Assembly: GCA_025330725.1 (NCBI GenBank)
Contig: JAIWND010000052.1
Span: 62,001-126,000, forward strand
Origin: Chlamydoabsidia padenii
Taxonomy: Eukaryota > Mucoromycota > Mucoromycetes > Mucorales > Cunninghamellaceae
DNA length: 64,000 nucleotides
Direction of reading: 5' to 3'
This document shows positions 33,779-46,925 of the stretch, piece after piece. The position numbers and the translations under genes are program-made. The notes beneath the pieces were generated by a model. The model was not told where the DNA came from and made no database searches. It saw nothing but the letters and a program-made list of their open reading frames with translations. Every line of letters starts with the position of its first letter. Position 1 is the first letter of the stretch.

Positions 33779-34787
33779 ATGGATCAAGCGGGACAACAAG
33801 TCTTTGTCTTTGTTATCGACAACGAAATATCAATGCAAAACATTCACGTTAAAAGACGACAAAATAACAGAAAACCAACACCTCAGCCAGCAAAGTGTCG
33901 GCTCAAGTTTCAATATACCTCAAGTCCAGATGGTGTAGATACAAATCTACTCGTATTACTTCATGGACTGGGTGATACTTTGCAGCCCTTCGCTTCTTTA
34001 GGTCAAAAACTCGAATTACCTCAAACTGCGACAATAGCTGTTCAAGCCCCTGAACCTATCCCATTCCTGGACGGAGAATGTTTCCAATGGTTTCCAAGTT
34101 TCAATCCTTTGACAGGAGAAGGTAGAGCAATAATTTATAATTACAATTTACTCACATATCCTTTTTTAATTTTTTAGAGCTTCTATCAGGACATCCGGAA
34201 CAAAGAAAGGGGCTTTTGACAACTCGCAAATTATTGGAAGAGCTGATACATCATGTCATGGATCATTGTCAGTACGAAGCTAGCCATATTTTTTTATTTG
34301 GGTTTTCCCAAGGTGGTACTGTTGCACTTGATCAACTATTGGAAGGTAACATTCGCAATCTCGGAGGTGCTATCAGTATCAGTGGTTACCCTTTAAGAAT
34401 GAACGAAGTATCAGCAAGTAAACAGCGTATACCTTATGATGGACCCATTTTGATTACCCAGGGTGATAAGGATCCAGTTATCGGGTCAAAAAATCAAGCA
34501 GAAAAGATGGTATGTTGTACTTTCTCCTTTTCAAGGGAAAAAAGGACGCATGTGATAAAGTATTTCATTTACTGTTTTGTTTTATATAGTGTAATCAAGT
34601 AAAAGAAAGCTGTTCATCTAAAGCAAACATTGAGCATCTCTTTTTCGCGGGGAAAGGTCACAGTATGCCTGTGTCGCAGAGTGAGTGGCGCTCAATTCAT
34701 TCCTTTTTTGCAAATCAAATGCCAAGACGTAACCTGCAACTGGAAAATATGTCCGATGTGTACGAGGTTCAAACTGGCACCAATTGA
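33779..34787 (+). CDS. Acyl-protein thioesterase/carboxylesterase-like alpha/beta hydrolase
   Basis: Exons 33779-34121, 34178-34509 and 34590-34787 give 290 aa. The hydrolase begins after a ~45-residue N-terminal part without domain features. LLVLLHGLGDTLQPF is the oxyanion region, GFSQGG holds the nucleophilic Ser, GDKDPVI the Asp, and GKGHSMP the His, so the triad is complete. This pattern fits the phospholipase/carboxylesterase (APT1) family that removes palmitate from proteins or cleaves small esters in the cytosol. The gene diverges from the carrier gene with only 136 bp between start codons. The first of two nearby in-frame ATGs was chosen. Confidence 0.85.
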
Positions 34788-34985
34788 ATAAAAAGTCATT
34801 ATAGTAAAAAAAAACACACACACGGTAGCCTCAGGCTAGTTACTGTTCTTTGTGAGTTTACAATTTGTTCCCATTCGTCGAGACAGAAGTGAAACATTGG
34901 AAGGACGCGATTCAGTGTGACTTGGCATACAGGATTAAAACTACGAATTTGAAACTGGTCTTTTACTTCACTGTAGTTACTTTTC

Positions 34986-37900
34986 ATGCTTAAAGTCATA
35001 GGCGATTTTTTCCCATATGGGAGTGAATTCATCAATAGATATCCTCATTTAATGGAGGGTTCTCAATCGTCTCGATCTTCAAAAGACGTAGACTTTTCCA
35101 AACTACTCGACATAACCGCAAAACGAAACACCTCACCTCACCTCCAATCAGCACAGTCTTATAGACTCTCTTCTGTTCCCTGTTCTAATTCGAAAAGTAC
35201 AACTGAGGAACTTCGAAATCCAACTGTACCTCAGCTAGAAAGTGTTTTTCCGGTGGATGAGGAATTATACGTGCAAAACAACACAGTAATCTGGAGCCGA
35301 GGGCGACATATAATCAAAACCTTCAAATACGAACTACAATCTGTTGATTTGGCTTTGTTCGCTTGGTTTCCTGTTGAACAACTTGATATCGATGGCGATG
35401 ATCATACCTTTGCTGAAGCCAGTAAAAAAAGAAAGCAAGTTTTTGGAGAGGAGCAATCTTTGAATAAAAAGCGACAATCAACAATCTCAGCCATCGAGTT
35501 TGATAAACATCATAGCGAGGAGCATACGTTCCAACACACCACGACGCCGTTCGCGCCATTTAGCAAAAAAGATACTTGTAGTGATCAAACCAAGAATATA
35601 GTAAATACTTTTCAAAAAGCAGCATGTATCCTTCTTAAAGATTGCATAAAAATACACTTCATGGATGGAAAGCTTTACTCGATCCACTTACCCTTTACGA
35701 CGCGACAAGTGATTCCCTCTGATGTTGGTTTAATATTTGAGCGCACAGACTACACTGGTACTAGCACAACTTACAGGCGACACAAAAACAATAATAGTAC
35801 TTTTGCTGATCGCATGACCTCTTATACAGGGAATCATTTACCTTCATCTCCAGCCACTTCAGCTAATAATCTCAAGGCATCGCCTTTTTTATGTCTGGTA
35901 CATCCCGCAGAAGACTTGAAGCCGATATTTTTTGTGGATGAATTTTCTGGACTCGGATCGACCTACTTTCAGCAGCAGCAACTTGTTTATGCGTCTTTCA
36001 CCATGGATTACACATACGATAAAGATACACGGCTCCCGACACTAATGGTGACAAAATCAAGAGATACTGGTCTTCATTCTGTGTGGCGATATCAGTCCGT
36101 CAAACACAGTGAAATAGATTCGAGTGATGAGGACACGTTTGGTCGGGATACGAAATCATCAATGCGTGCACCACCTTTCCCCATTAATATGGAAGATCAA
36201 CATCATCAACCGAAAAAAGAGCAAGACAGCAAGTTAAAAAAGCAAAGTAAAAGATCGAAAAAATCTGGTTTTTCAATTAAGAGCAGTAGACGAAGACCTA
36301 AAAAACAGCAGAAAGAACAACAGCGACAACAATCATCACCCCCTTCTCCTCACGGAGATAACTCTAGTAGTGGAGTGCCATGTCATTCACCCTCACCATC
36401 TCCCAGCTTGACAACACGGAAAGACTCTTTCTTGGCGGCTTCTTGGTCATTCCTACAAAACGACGAAGATACTTCGAACACCCAGTTAGATGACAATGGT
36501 GATAGCTATAGCATGATGGCATTATATCAAGATGCCTTGAATACCGAGAAAGGCGAAAAAAACCTGCTGCACCTAATATGGTTGGAGCAGAGGTAAATAG
36601 CAATGAATTTAATTTCTTATTTATCTAAACTTACTCGCGTATCAACCTTTATTTTGACGTAGGCATTCCTTGGATACGAATCTGTCGACAGTTTCAAAAG
36701 CTTTTATATCTCATAATGGCGAAGGTCTTGCTGTGCTATGCATTATGAACGAAACTGAAGGGACATTATTGGGGCTGTTGATTAAGGATCTTTTATCTTG
36801 TAAACACCTACGGGCAAACATACAACAAAAAAAGGGTTATCCAGTGGCTGGATTCCAACTAGCGGTGAAGCAGGCACTACCAATTCATAATGCTACTCGC
36901 GCTGGTGGTTTAGCTGACATCCTATATCTTGATCACCAAGGAAATATGTTTTTATTCATCGATCCTAAATCACCAAGTCTGCCACTTTCACCTCACCCAG
37001 AAAAGAACCAACGTAACAATCCGCATCAACAAATATCAAGTGATGATACAATAATTAAACTTCAAGATGCAGTCGACAACCGCTTCAACATGATCATTTC
37101 AGGCAAAGACAGCGACGGGTTATCAATGTACAGCATTAAACGATGTCAAATAAAATCAGTTTCTCTCGATTTTCATTGTAAATCATCCAATCGAAATCTT
37201 GTAGTAAATGGCAATATGGCTCTTCGATGTGCATGGTCCTCCTCCCTACTATGGTTTTTTTTCCAGTACCAATCTCTCCAAATGCTCCAGAAACAGCAAG
37301 ACGACAATTTTGATGGCTGGGAAGTTTTTGTCTTGACATTAGTATCCATGATTCCTTTATCTATGGTTTCTCCTTGTACGTCAACCACAGCAGCATCAAC
37401 AACACTCGGGGCGGAGTATGATGAAAAAGTAATGGACTTTTATATTCATTGCCTTCACAAAGCCTATCAAACACAAACACGAAACAAGCAGCAAGCGAAA
37501 GAAGAAATGACTTACATCTCTGAATCAAAGAACATTGCATCCGTGGTATATGCGCTCCATGTCCTTCATCAAGAGTACCGTCTTTCAAAGTTCATTTCAA
37601 AGGAAACTCTTCTTCATTTGGGTACGCTTCTATGGACCCTATCCCAGATCGTAAAATCAGATCGTTGGGTTGACTTTTATCGTAGTTACGGCTCATCAGA
37701 AGGTAAATGAAAACATTGCATGCTTATGGTGAGAGTTTCGTGTTTTTTTTTTTTTTTTTTTTTTTAACTCTCAAGATATAGGGATAATATTTCAGCTGGA
37801 TACTACTTCTTTACAAGACTGTCCACCTTTCGGAACAACCCTAATTGAAAATGATGGGCTTATTTCTCTTGACTGCCCTTTCCATTTTGAATCATGGGTG

Positions 37901-40900
37901 CATTACTATTTACCTCACAACTACACCGCATCTTTACATCAACTTTGCGGAGTTCCGACACTTGATCCTGATGCAATGTACAAACCTTCAGTAGAACTCA
38001 ATGATATCAGCACTGACATTTACGCCCCAATGTCAAAAAACAACAAAATACGGCGAAGTCGTGGTGAATTTGGGTTTAAACTAAAGATGATCTGGTACAT
38101 CCATCAGACGATGTACTACCACCTTCCAAACGCTGGTGTTGGCGACTATTCGTCTGAATCCTACATGCCACCCTCCTCAACACCGTTAGCAGCGTTACCG
38201 AAATCTTTCAAGATAGGACAGCAAGAGTGGATTAAAGCGGTGATGAACAGGGGCTACTGCAGAAACGATTTAGAAATGGTACCTGACTCTTGCATTCTAC
38301 TTGTTCCCCTGTTAGATGCTATAACACAATTGCAATTGAATCCTCCTACTAACCAATCGATGGATTTCTACAAATTTATTGGTAAGAAAAATAAATAAAT
38401 AAAGAGAGATAGAGAGAGAATAAAGCACAAAAATCAGGCCAAGTTTAAATTTTGATGTTTGACTTTTGATTGTCAGGACGATACGATATGGTAACACAAT
38501 TGGATTACTTCAAAATTACATCAACGTTGAATAATACAAATGCACTGTCGTCATACCAGTCGAAATTAATTCGATATTCCCCAGGCGAGAAGGTAATTGA
38601 AACCGATCATTAAAAGGCAATCTAAGGTTTAACAATTTATCTAGAATTGCCAACAACGAAAGACAGTAATACTAAACTGTCAAGGCCCTGACTTGATCCC
38701 GTCCCAATTATCATATACAGGCAGTACCTCTACTCTGGACAAGCTGAAGCATGTTCGCACAATGCTAAATCCTTGTCGCTTGGTTGAAATTACTGTTCCT
38801 GATTGGCCTGGTTTATCGTAAGATACATGCATAAAAGTAAAATATCTTATTGCGCGTGCCATTAAACTTTGTTTACTCTCTCTTTTCTTCTTCTTTTTTT
38901 GTCATTTGCTCCCCCCCCCCTCAAACACAGCCAAGACAGCGTAAACAACATCATTCAAGGATATCTGAAACAACTTATTCAACGTACACTCGCACTGCCG
39001 ATAGGTAATGGAATTTTCCATTATGGTCACCAACAAGTCTCCCACCTCCCGTCATCAAACATGAAAAATAGCTTTCCAACAGAGTTGCCACCACTAAGCA
39101 ATGCGAATACCGATAACAGTAACGGAAATCGATCTTTGGCGGCAATAGAAGAGAAAATAGATATGTCTGCGAAATTACTACCTTTACGCACAGTTGTCAC
39201 TTTGGACGAAAAAACATATCGCCCAGAGTATTTTGATTGGCCAAGATTCCATCACGGTGTCGCAACAGGTTTGCGTTTGTCCTCACCCCGTCATTCACCC
39301 AGTAGAAAGGGTAGGGGTGGAAATGAATTGGGCCGTGAAACAGACACGTCATTTTCGCCAACACGAATGGTATACGGTTCGTCCACTGACTATGAGTACT
39401 TGGATGATGGTCTTTTAGGTGGTGATAAAAACGATTTGTGCTGGTTATTTTATGTGGAGCCCGAAGAACTAAATGTATTCCATGGAGGGCTCATTTTCGG
39501 CCTCGGGTTGAATGGTCATTTACTACCAAATTCACGCTGGTATCGTTATATCACTCAAACGAAATGCTCTTTGGTTACCATTGGGTTTATTTTGGGTACT
39601 TGTGTTACTTTCCGTGGAACAAAAAACTCTGAAATTACCAAAATTTTGTCTGTTCATGTACCAGCCTTACTGAACTCTTCCACAACAGCACCTACAGCTG
39701 GACCATTGGGTTCAAATGGAGCAATCAATACTTCATACGGTTTTAACGTAGCTTCATCAAGTCACTGGATTCGAGGTGAAGACACTCTGATGACATCAAG
39801 TTGTTTATTTGGTTTTGGTCTAATATATATGGGCTCCTGCGATCGATACATGATATCTGTCATGTTGAATGAAATTGAAAGCTGTTCGAAACGAGCCAAT
39901 CCTAATAGCAGTACTAGTATTAGTGGAGATGCCTCAACTTCCTTGGGATCTTGCAATGGAGGTTCAAGTAGCAATATGGAAAGCGCCTTGGCTTTAGCAG
40001 CCGGATTCGCTCTCGGATTTATCGCTTTAGGTAAAGGCGGTAATGTTAGCAAAGAAGTTGGTGGACTGTCCGACACCCAACTATCAGATACCCTTTATAA
40101 CTACATAACTGGCCAATCTATCAACACTAATACTACCAAGTCATCTCCAGGGGTATCAGCACCTCCTGCCTCTTCAACAAATGCAACTTCTGCTCTAAAT
40201 TGTTACCAATCATTGCAGCAACAGCGGGCTGAGAGGAAATATCAACATAGTCAAGGCACAGCAGGTCCAAATTATAACCGAGGAATATCAAACTTACTAG
40301 ATATTACTGCCCCCGCCGCGACCGTTGCTATGGGCTTAATCTATTTGAAAACCGAGAACCACCGAATGGCTGGACGTCTTGATATTTGCGAAACTACCAA
40401 ACCATACTTGAACTATGTCCGACCAGATTTTTTGCTCATGCGTACTGTGTCAAAAAATTTGATTCTTTGGAAATCGATTACTCCTTCTCAAGAATGGATC
40501 AATAGTCAACTTCCTATATTCATGCGCCCTTTATATCAGCAGGGTGAGACTCAAAGTGGCGATTATGAAATTAACCGCTCCCCCGGAATTGGTGCTTCTA
40601 CAGATGGTGTGAACAGCTCTTCGTCCACGCCTGCCTGGGAAGATCAAGTTGTCAATCAGGCAAAGTATAATATTCTTGCAGGTGCCTGCCTATGTTTGGG
40701 TCTACGCTTTGCTGGTACCCATGATACAGCAGCTTTTGAATGCCTTTTAGGCCAATTTGATACGTTTATGAAACTGGCATCAAAACAAGGTAAATATATC
40801 ATTTTAATGACATAACATTCACTGAACAGTAGTTATCTTCAATAAATTATAGCCACAAGTTTCCAAGAGAATATAACAAAAAGCGCTATTTGGATATGCA

Positions 40901-41721
40901 TCAACGCAATTGCAACGGCAGCTGCTATGGTGATGGCTGGTTCAGGTCATGAAGGGCTTTATAGACGGTTGAAAGGGCTTCATGATCGCATTCCTTTTGG
41001 TAAATTCGACACTGTGAGCAATATCAACACGAGTCCTTCTGGTGCGAGTGGAGCGACTGGACAAGGAAATTATGGGGATCATACTGCCAGTCATATGGCA
41101 ATGGGACTCTTGTTTTGTGGTCTGGGTCGATATACCCTCAAAACAACAAACGAGGCAGTTGCAGGCCTACTTTGTGCATTTTACCCTTTCTACCCTCTGG
41201 ATCCGGATGACCAGCGCTCTCACCTACAAGCGTTCCGTCATTTGTGGGTCATAGGGATGGATCAACGTTGGCTGACTCCTTTCGATTGTGACACGAAATT
41301 GCCTTGTCAAGTACCACTCCTCATCACCACGGCTAATTCTTCTTTGACAATTGGGAAAAAATATACAGTTTCAACAGAGCGCGACGTCATTGTTAACAGT
41401 TCAAATGGAACTACTGACTTTCAGCAAGTTGATACCTCCACCGACGATGAAATGCGAGGCAGCGGTTTTATTCACAACAATACGGGAAAAAAAGACATGG
41501 AACAAGAGACTCAGAAACAACAGAACCTCAATGAGTGTAGAGTAGTGGCTCCTTCCATTGTACCAAATTATGACTGCATCCAAAGTATACAGTTAGATAG
41601 TTCACTTTACTATCCATTGAATATAAATATGCAACTGAACAGCGATTACCAGCAAGCAATATGCCAGTCAGGAATACTTTTTGTCCAGAAACGGGAAAAA
41701 AACACATCGATGGATTTGTAA
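34986..41721 (+). CDS. APC1: Anaphase-promoting complex subunit 1 (APC1/BimE)
   Basis: Exons 34986-36592, 36663-37702, 37782-38381, 38477-38592, 38645-38817, 38931-40789 and 40853-41721 sum to 6264 nt, 2087 aa. The N-terminal half shows the APC1 propeller-like region (TRAGGLADILYLDHQGNMFLF). The C-terminal half has the PC-repeat toroid: HHGVATGLRLS, GGLIFGLGLNGHL, AGFALGFIALGKG, AMGLIYLKTENH and LAGACLCLGLRFAG. It also has RPDFLLMRTVSKNLILW, typical of APC1 and fungal BimE. APC1 scaffolds the ubiquitin ligase that triggers anaphase. A basic, Lys/Gln/Ser-rich loop at about residues 400-480 may carry regulatory phosphosites, as in other APC1 proteins. Confidence 0.93.
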
Positions 41722-41825
41722 ACACATGATGCTTAATAAAATAAAACCTTTTATCAAATTGCAATAATTCCACAAAAGAGACCAAATATGAATTATTACA
41801 GTTTTTAGCTTTATTATGCACTAGT

Positions 41826-42560
41826 CTAAGAATAATGACCATTGACGTGATGATTAATTGCGGGATCATCACCTTCGATAGTTTTCTGACAGACAGGGCA
41901 TTCTACGCGACGAACCACTCTGCTTTGAAGTAAAGAGGAAGCATCGACAGGAACATGATGATATTTTGGCTCCTGTTTCTGGTGAATTTGTTGAGGATAC
42001 TGCTGAGGATACTGCTGAGGATACTGCTGAGGATACTGCTGAGGATACTGCTGAGGATACTGCTGAGGATACTGCTGAGGATACTGCTGAGGATACTGCT
42101 GAGGATACTGTTGTTGATACTGTTGTTGATACTGTTGTTGATACTGTTGTTGATACTGTTGTTGATATTGCTGAAGGTGCTGAGACCCCATCATCAACTC
42201 TCTCTCATGTGCACTTGCACCATAATTGAGAGGGTTATTATTATTGTTACCAACGCTTCGTCCATCATACACTGTGTTTATTTTAGTCAACAACGATGGT
42301 GGAACTCCTTGTATCATATAGTTCATAGTCGATGAGTGAGCTGAGTTGGTTTGTTGTGGAAGTACTTGGTGGGTATAATGATTTACTTGTTGAATGTGTT
42401 GTTCTTTATGCAACGAACTTGTGTTCTCTTGCAGTGGATCAAACGTAGAAATGGCTGAATTAGTCGTAATCTGCTTGCTCTGCATCTGATCTTGGGGAAA
42501 AAGCCAACTATTTTGTTGCTGCTGAGCTCCATTGGTTGTCCGAAAAGGATTGTTATCCAT
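41826..42560 (-). CDS. Gln-rich protein with C-terminal UBZ-like zinc finger
   Basis: 244 aa from the ATG at 42560 (an ATG at 42656 would add 32 residues; the shorter form begins with the more natural MDNNPFRT). The middle consists of tandem 4-residue repeats, QYQQ then QYPQ, from a 12-bp minisatellite. The C-terminus has VECPVCQKTIEGDDPAINHHVNGHYS, a compact C-C-H-H finger similar to the ubiquitin-binding UBZ4/Rad18 type, but with His where UBZ4 usually has the last Cys. Binding to ubiquitin or nucleic acid is therefore only a suggestion. The 3' end faces that of APC1, 104 bp away. Confidence 0.65.
   Translation of the reverse strand: MDNNPFRTTNGAQQQQNSWLFPQDQMQSKQITTNSAISTFDPLQENTSSLHKEQHIQQVNHYTHQVLPQQTNSAHSSTMNYMIQGVPPSLLTKINTVYDGRSVGNNNNNPLNYGASAHERELMMGSQHLQQYQQQYQQQYQQQYQQQYQQQYPQQYPQQYPQQYPQQYPQQYPQQYPQQYPQQYPQQYPQQIHQKQEPKYHHVPVDASSLLQSRVVRRVECPVCQKTIEGDDPAINHHVNGHYS
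41987..42176 (-). repeat. 12-bp coding minisatellite (QYPQ/QYQQ)
   Basis: About ten units of TGCTGAGGATAC followed by about six of TGTTGTTGATAC on the plus strand, in frame in the Gln-rich protein. The repeat is uninterrupted, so copy number probably varies. Confidence 0.9.
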
Positions 42561-42833
42561 CGTTGTTTGAAGAGTATAACGAAGAATTGAACTAAAAAGA
42601 AAATGCTGCGCGCAAAGAAGGGGAATGCTAGGGACACGTAGGGAGTTTTTCACCACACCTCGAAAATTTAAGCGCCTCTTCGGGACAGCCTGATAATGCG
42701 GTAGGGAACTCGATTAAGACACAGCCCCATTTTCCGAGCACGGACATTTCTACCCAAGGTCTCTCTATCGACTACTTGCGAATCACTACAGTATGTATCC
42801 CTAACAATTCCTTTTTTGTTTTAACAATAACTG

Positions 42834-43045
42834 TGTCGGTATCCGAATAACTCTTTAAATGCGCCATCACCCCAATTTAGTTATTGCTATTCTCCTCTCT
42901 CTCTTTTACCTTTTTACCTTTTGTTATCCCCTTCCCTTTTTTAGTTTATAGAATTAATATATATATATATATATATTGTATCAACGACTTTAATATAACA
43001 TTATCTTTACTTCTATCTTAATTCTGACTACCTGGGTTGGTGACA
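42834..43045 (+). repeat. Left LTR
   Basis: 212 bp, TG...CA ends, with a TA microsatellite in the middle. It differs from the right LTR by scattered substitutions and TA-repeat length. Confidence 0.88.
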
Positions 43046-43141
43046 TTTGGTAGCTTGTGTTAGTTTTGTTTATCTCTTTACACCAACCTCTCATTCGCGC
43101 TACCTCTTTGGACCGCTGCCTTTGGCTAAAGATTATCGAAC

Positions 43142-43563
43142 ATGAACAACGAACAGTACTTGCAACAACAGCAACAAAATGAGGATATGGCTATGACGAT
43201 TTTAAGAATGTTGACAGAACTAATCTCTACTCAACAAAAGCAACAAGAACTACAAAAACTACAACTGGAACTCATGGCGGGTAAGCGAGAAGGTGCTGTC
43301 TTTCTGAATGGTGTACGTACAAGATTACCTGACACATACCATGGGGAACACAATAGTAGAACGGTAGAAAGCTAGCTGGCGGCCCTCAACAACTTCTTTG
43401 ACACGACAACAATGGAAAGTTTTCAAAAACTTACTTTTGATATTAGTCTTCTTCGTGATGACGCTCTAATGTGGTGGCGAAATCTCACTCGTGGTGGCAC
43501 TGACTCGAAGGAACAAAATCAAAATTATTTTGTGGTGGAAATGGAACGGTATGTCGTAAGATG
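43142..43563 (+). pseudogene. gypsy gag remnant
   Basis: Starts MNNEQYLQQQQQ; a coiled-coil-like Gln/Leu segment is followed by TRLPDTYHGEH. A TAG at 43373 interrupts it, and the same frame then continues with LAALNNFFDTTT ... DALMWWRNLT, a typical gag segment. After about 43560 the frame is lost at the internal deletion. Confidence 0.7.
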
Positions 43564-43633
43564 ATAACGGATAAAAATAATACATGAACTGCGGTACCTT
43601 TTATTCCTTTTTATGCTCGGGCGGATTTTGTAG

Positions 43634-44871
43634 CAGGAATTCATGCAAGCTGTGGTCATCTTGTTTTGGACTCTCTCTTGTCCTTGTTACACACGCGGGT
43701 ATGGTGGCCTCAAATGAAGGCGGATATCAAGAATTGGCTCAAGTCTTGCCCCGAATGTCAACTACTTCAACGATGATCAACATCCCATCGTGGTGTCATG
43801 CATCCTTTAGACATCCCTGAAGCATTCCATCGCTGGCATTTGGATTTTATTGATGAGCTCCCGGTACCATTGAAAGGCAATAAGTGGATTCTGGTGGCTG
43901 TTGACTATGCTACAAACTGGCCAATTGCTCGTACTGTCAAAAACGCAACCGCAGAAACAGTGGCTGGTTTTATATATGAAGAAATCGTTGATGCGTTTTG
44001 GCTGTCCCAAGAAGATCTTAACTGATCGTGGTGCAAACTTTCTCAGCAAGTTGATGGCTCAATATCTTCGTCGTCTGCAAGTCTACCACAAGATGGCATC
44101 TGTCTTCCACCCAAGAACTAACGGTAAATGTGAACGACTGAATGGAACTTTGAAGAATATGCTACGAAAATACGCCAAGGGTGCTCTACATCGATGGGAC
44201 GACTTTCTCAATCCTGCTCTCTTTGCCTGCCGAATCCGAAAACACACTACAACTGATCGAAGTCCCTTTTATTCAACTTATGACCGTGATCCGGTGATAC
44301 CTGACGACACATCTCAACCTTACATTGACCAACACACCATGGCAGATCATCGTACCACCGAAGAACTCAATTGTCAATAACTGGAAAAATTGGGTCAACA
44401 TCGTAAAGCAGCAGAAGGACGGATGAAATTTGTGGCTCAAAAGGACAAGGAACGTTGGGACGATCTCAACAAATCATTGGATTTCAAGATTGGCGACCGG
44501 GTACCACTTACACATGAAGGGCGATATGGCTTAGAACCGATCTACAAAGGACCTTTTGTGGTGGTCAAGAAAACTGATGTGGATACATATCTTTTGGAAA
44601 CAATGGAAGGCCAATCTTTTTCTGGATTTATACATGTTGATCGACTAATACCAGCACATGGGGACAACATCACAACTACATGGTACGATCCAACAGCATC
44701 ACACAGGGATTGGCGACAAACAATCAACGCACAACTAAACATGGAACACGTCGACAAAATCAACAATCACCCACCACCCACCCTTCTTCCAACTGCACCT
44801 ATCGACCCACAAGTGAACAGAGACGTTCAAGTGTCTACGGGGGATAATGTCGGCATCCGAATAAATCCTTA
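43634..44871 (+). pseudogene. gypsy integrase remnant
   Basis: A His/Cys zinc finger (HASCGH ... CPECQ) leads into the DDE core: Asp in HLDFID, Asp in LTDRGANF and Glu in KCERLNGTL. The C-terminal region (GDRVPLTHEGRYGLEPIYKGPFVVV) resembles the integrase GPY/F module. A stop after CQLLQR, a one-base frame break near 43990 and a stop at 44378 disable it. Confidence 0.85.
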
Positions 44872-45055
44872 AATGCGCCATCACCCAATTTAGTTAATGT
44901 TATTCTCTTCCTCTCTTTCTTTTACCTTTTTACCTTTTGTTATCCCCTTCCCTTTTTTAGTTTATAGAACTAGTATATATATATTGCATCAATGACTTAA
45001 ATAAAAAACATTATCTTTACTTCTATCTTAATTCTGACTACCTGGGTTGGTGACA
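44848..45055 (+). repeat. Right LTR
   Basis: 208 bp, matching 42834-43045. Confidence 0.88.
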
Positions 45056-45157
45056 CCTGCAAATTTCGGAGTTAAATTCATTTGTCACACACAAAAGTAG
45101 ACCCAACAGAATAGACTGTTTTCGTTTTCCTTTTTTTTTTTTTTTTGTCTAGATGGC

Positions 45158-46925
45158 ATGCCCCCTACGAACCTGAGTCACCGTCATCAGTTATCTACCA
45201 CATCTACTGCTTCATCTTCGTCATCCTCTTCATCGACTCGCCCAGCTCTTCCTCATGTTTTAACTAATTCTCCTTCCAATGCCGTTCATCTATCAAGGAG
45301 TACTGCACGAACGTCGAGACGAGTCCGTTCTCATTGGTTCACTCATTTTCTTTTGAACTGGCGTCGAAGCTCCCGTTATTCAAAATTTGTTTTTGCGTAC
45401 TCCCTTGGTTTATTAGCCTTGCAGGTAATCGGATGGCAACCTTTACTTTCTTTTTCTTTCGAGATACGATAACTTACACTCATTTTTCTTTTATGATGAT
45501 GCAAGGTACTAGCAACAGTGATTGTGCTATGTTTTTCCTGGAATATGTACTGTGATAAACCTTTGCGTATCTTTCTGACAGTACACGTTTTACGCTTGGT
45601 TATATCTTCACCTCTCAGCATTTATTTACATTTAGCTCCTCGAAGGCAGCGCCGACGACGGAGGCAAGACGAAAGAACTGAACAAGAGGAGAATTTTGCA
45701 ATGACTGAACTCCATCCCTCAACAACAATACATATTCAACATCAGCCACAGCAACCCACTCTACCTATACCACCTATACCAATTCCTACAGCAACTCACG
45801 TATCAACCGATTCGTTCAATTTAATCACTCAGCCTCCTCCACCGATTCCACCGATGGTCTATCCGCCCCCACCTCCACCAATAACTTCATTTTCTCACTC
45901 AACTTTAATTAATTGGATAGACAGGTAAATATTTAGCCACTCCACATCAATTTTGAGGAGCATGATGATAATTGATATTCCTAGATCAAAGTCAGCCTTG
46001 GATCTTTTTGCTACATTATGGTTTATCATTGGAAATTACATGTTATTTACCTCAACGACTTGTTCCGAGACAGCGAAACCGGTTTATTACCTCTCTTTAG
46101 TGGTTATTGTCTATGGGTATTTAATCATTACGATACCATTACTTCTATGTACTGCCGTCATATTCTGTCTACCCTGCGTTCTTGGTAAAAACGAGAAGAG
46201 AAAGCCATAGTTTCACATGAAGAACTTACTATATTCACAATCACTTTTTTGCTTTGAAATCAGTTGGTATGCGATTACTTCATGTTGAAGAAGGGGTTGA
46301 TATGGGTGGAGCTTCAGTCGAAGAAATTGATCAAATCCCTGTTTATCGATTCCGATCAAACAAACCACCACCACCGCCACCACCGCGACGACCGCATCCT
46401 CAATTACATCATCACCAACATCAGGAGGTTATCACCACAAAAACAGTGAAAAAACAAGAAGAACCTAAATCACCAACCTTTTTCGATGAGTTATGGATTC
46501 GATTAGGTTGGATGGAATCACCGGCAAATGAATCACACCGAACACCGATTTACTATGACGAAATTGAAATACCAAATGAACAAGATCAAGTATGCGCTAT
46601 ATGTTTATCCACTTATGACGAAGGCGAAATTTTGTGTCGACTATGGTGCTATCATCATTTTCACAAAACATGTGTTTCAGAATGGCTAGTGCTTAATAGC
46701 CGGTGTCCTTTATGCAAGCAGGATTGTCGAAGACGAAAAGATCAACAGCAACAGCGTTATCATATCCGAAACACTACTATTGCTACAACTAATACAACTA
46801 ATACAACTGCTACTGCTGATACTACTACTGATACTACTACTATTGACACTCCTATTACTACCACCAATACCAATGCAAATACAAATATTGCTACAGTTGC
46901 CGCCACTTTAGAGACAAACAACTGA
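45158..46925 (+). CDS. Multi-pass RING-H2 E3 ubiquitin ligase
   Basis: Exons 45158-45424, 45506-45924, 45985-46184 and 46264-46925 give 515 aa. A Ser-rich N-terminus (about 1-60) is followed by hydrophobic segments around residues 78-110 (FAYSLGLLALQVLATVIVLCF), 121-137, 240-255 and 270-295, so it is probably a four-pass membrane protein. A Pro-rich loop separates the pairs. The cytosolic tail carries a complete RING-H2: CAICLSTYDEGEILCRLWCYHHFH...CPLC (C3H2C3). It should recruit an E2 and ubiquitinate membrane or secretory-pathway targets. A Thr/Asn-rich repeat ends the protein. A T-run ending CTAG before the ATG (45125-45152) may be a 5' leader intron. Confidence 0.87.

Larger units (their letters stand above)
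42834..45055 (+). mobile_element. Internally deleted Ty3/gypsy LTR retrotransposon
   Basis: Two similar LTRs (42834-43045 and 44848-45055), both starting TGTCGG and ending GTTGGTGACA, bracket a gag start and an integrase end. Protease, reverse transcriptase and RNase H are absent. TGGTAGC at 43048-43054, just after the left LTR, fits a primer-binding site for initiator Met tRNA. The neighbours are AACTG on the left and CCTGC on the right, so no clean target duplication is present. Confidence 0.9.

Noticed and set aside
41987..42176. Possible CRISPR-like array
   Set aside because: The units are contiguous 12-bp copies without spacers and encode protein; the genome is eukaryotic.
41955..42335. 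Plus-strand Ile/Leu-Arg repeat frame and Glu-Asp-Thr repeat frame
   Set aside because: Antisense readings of the QYPQ minisatellite.
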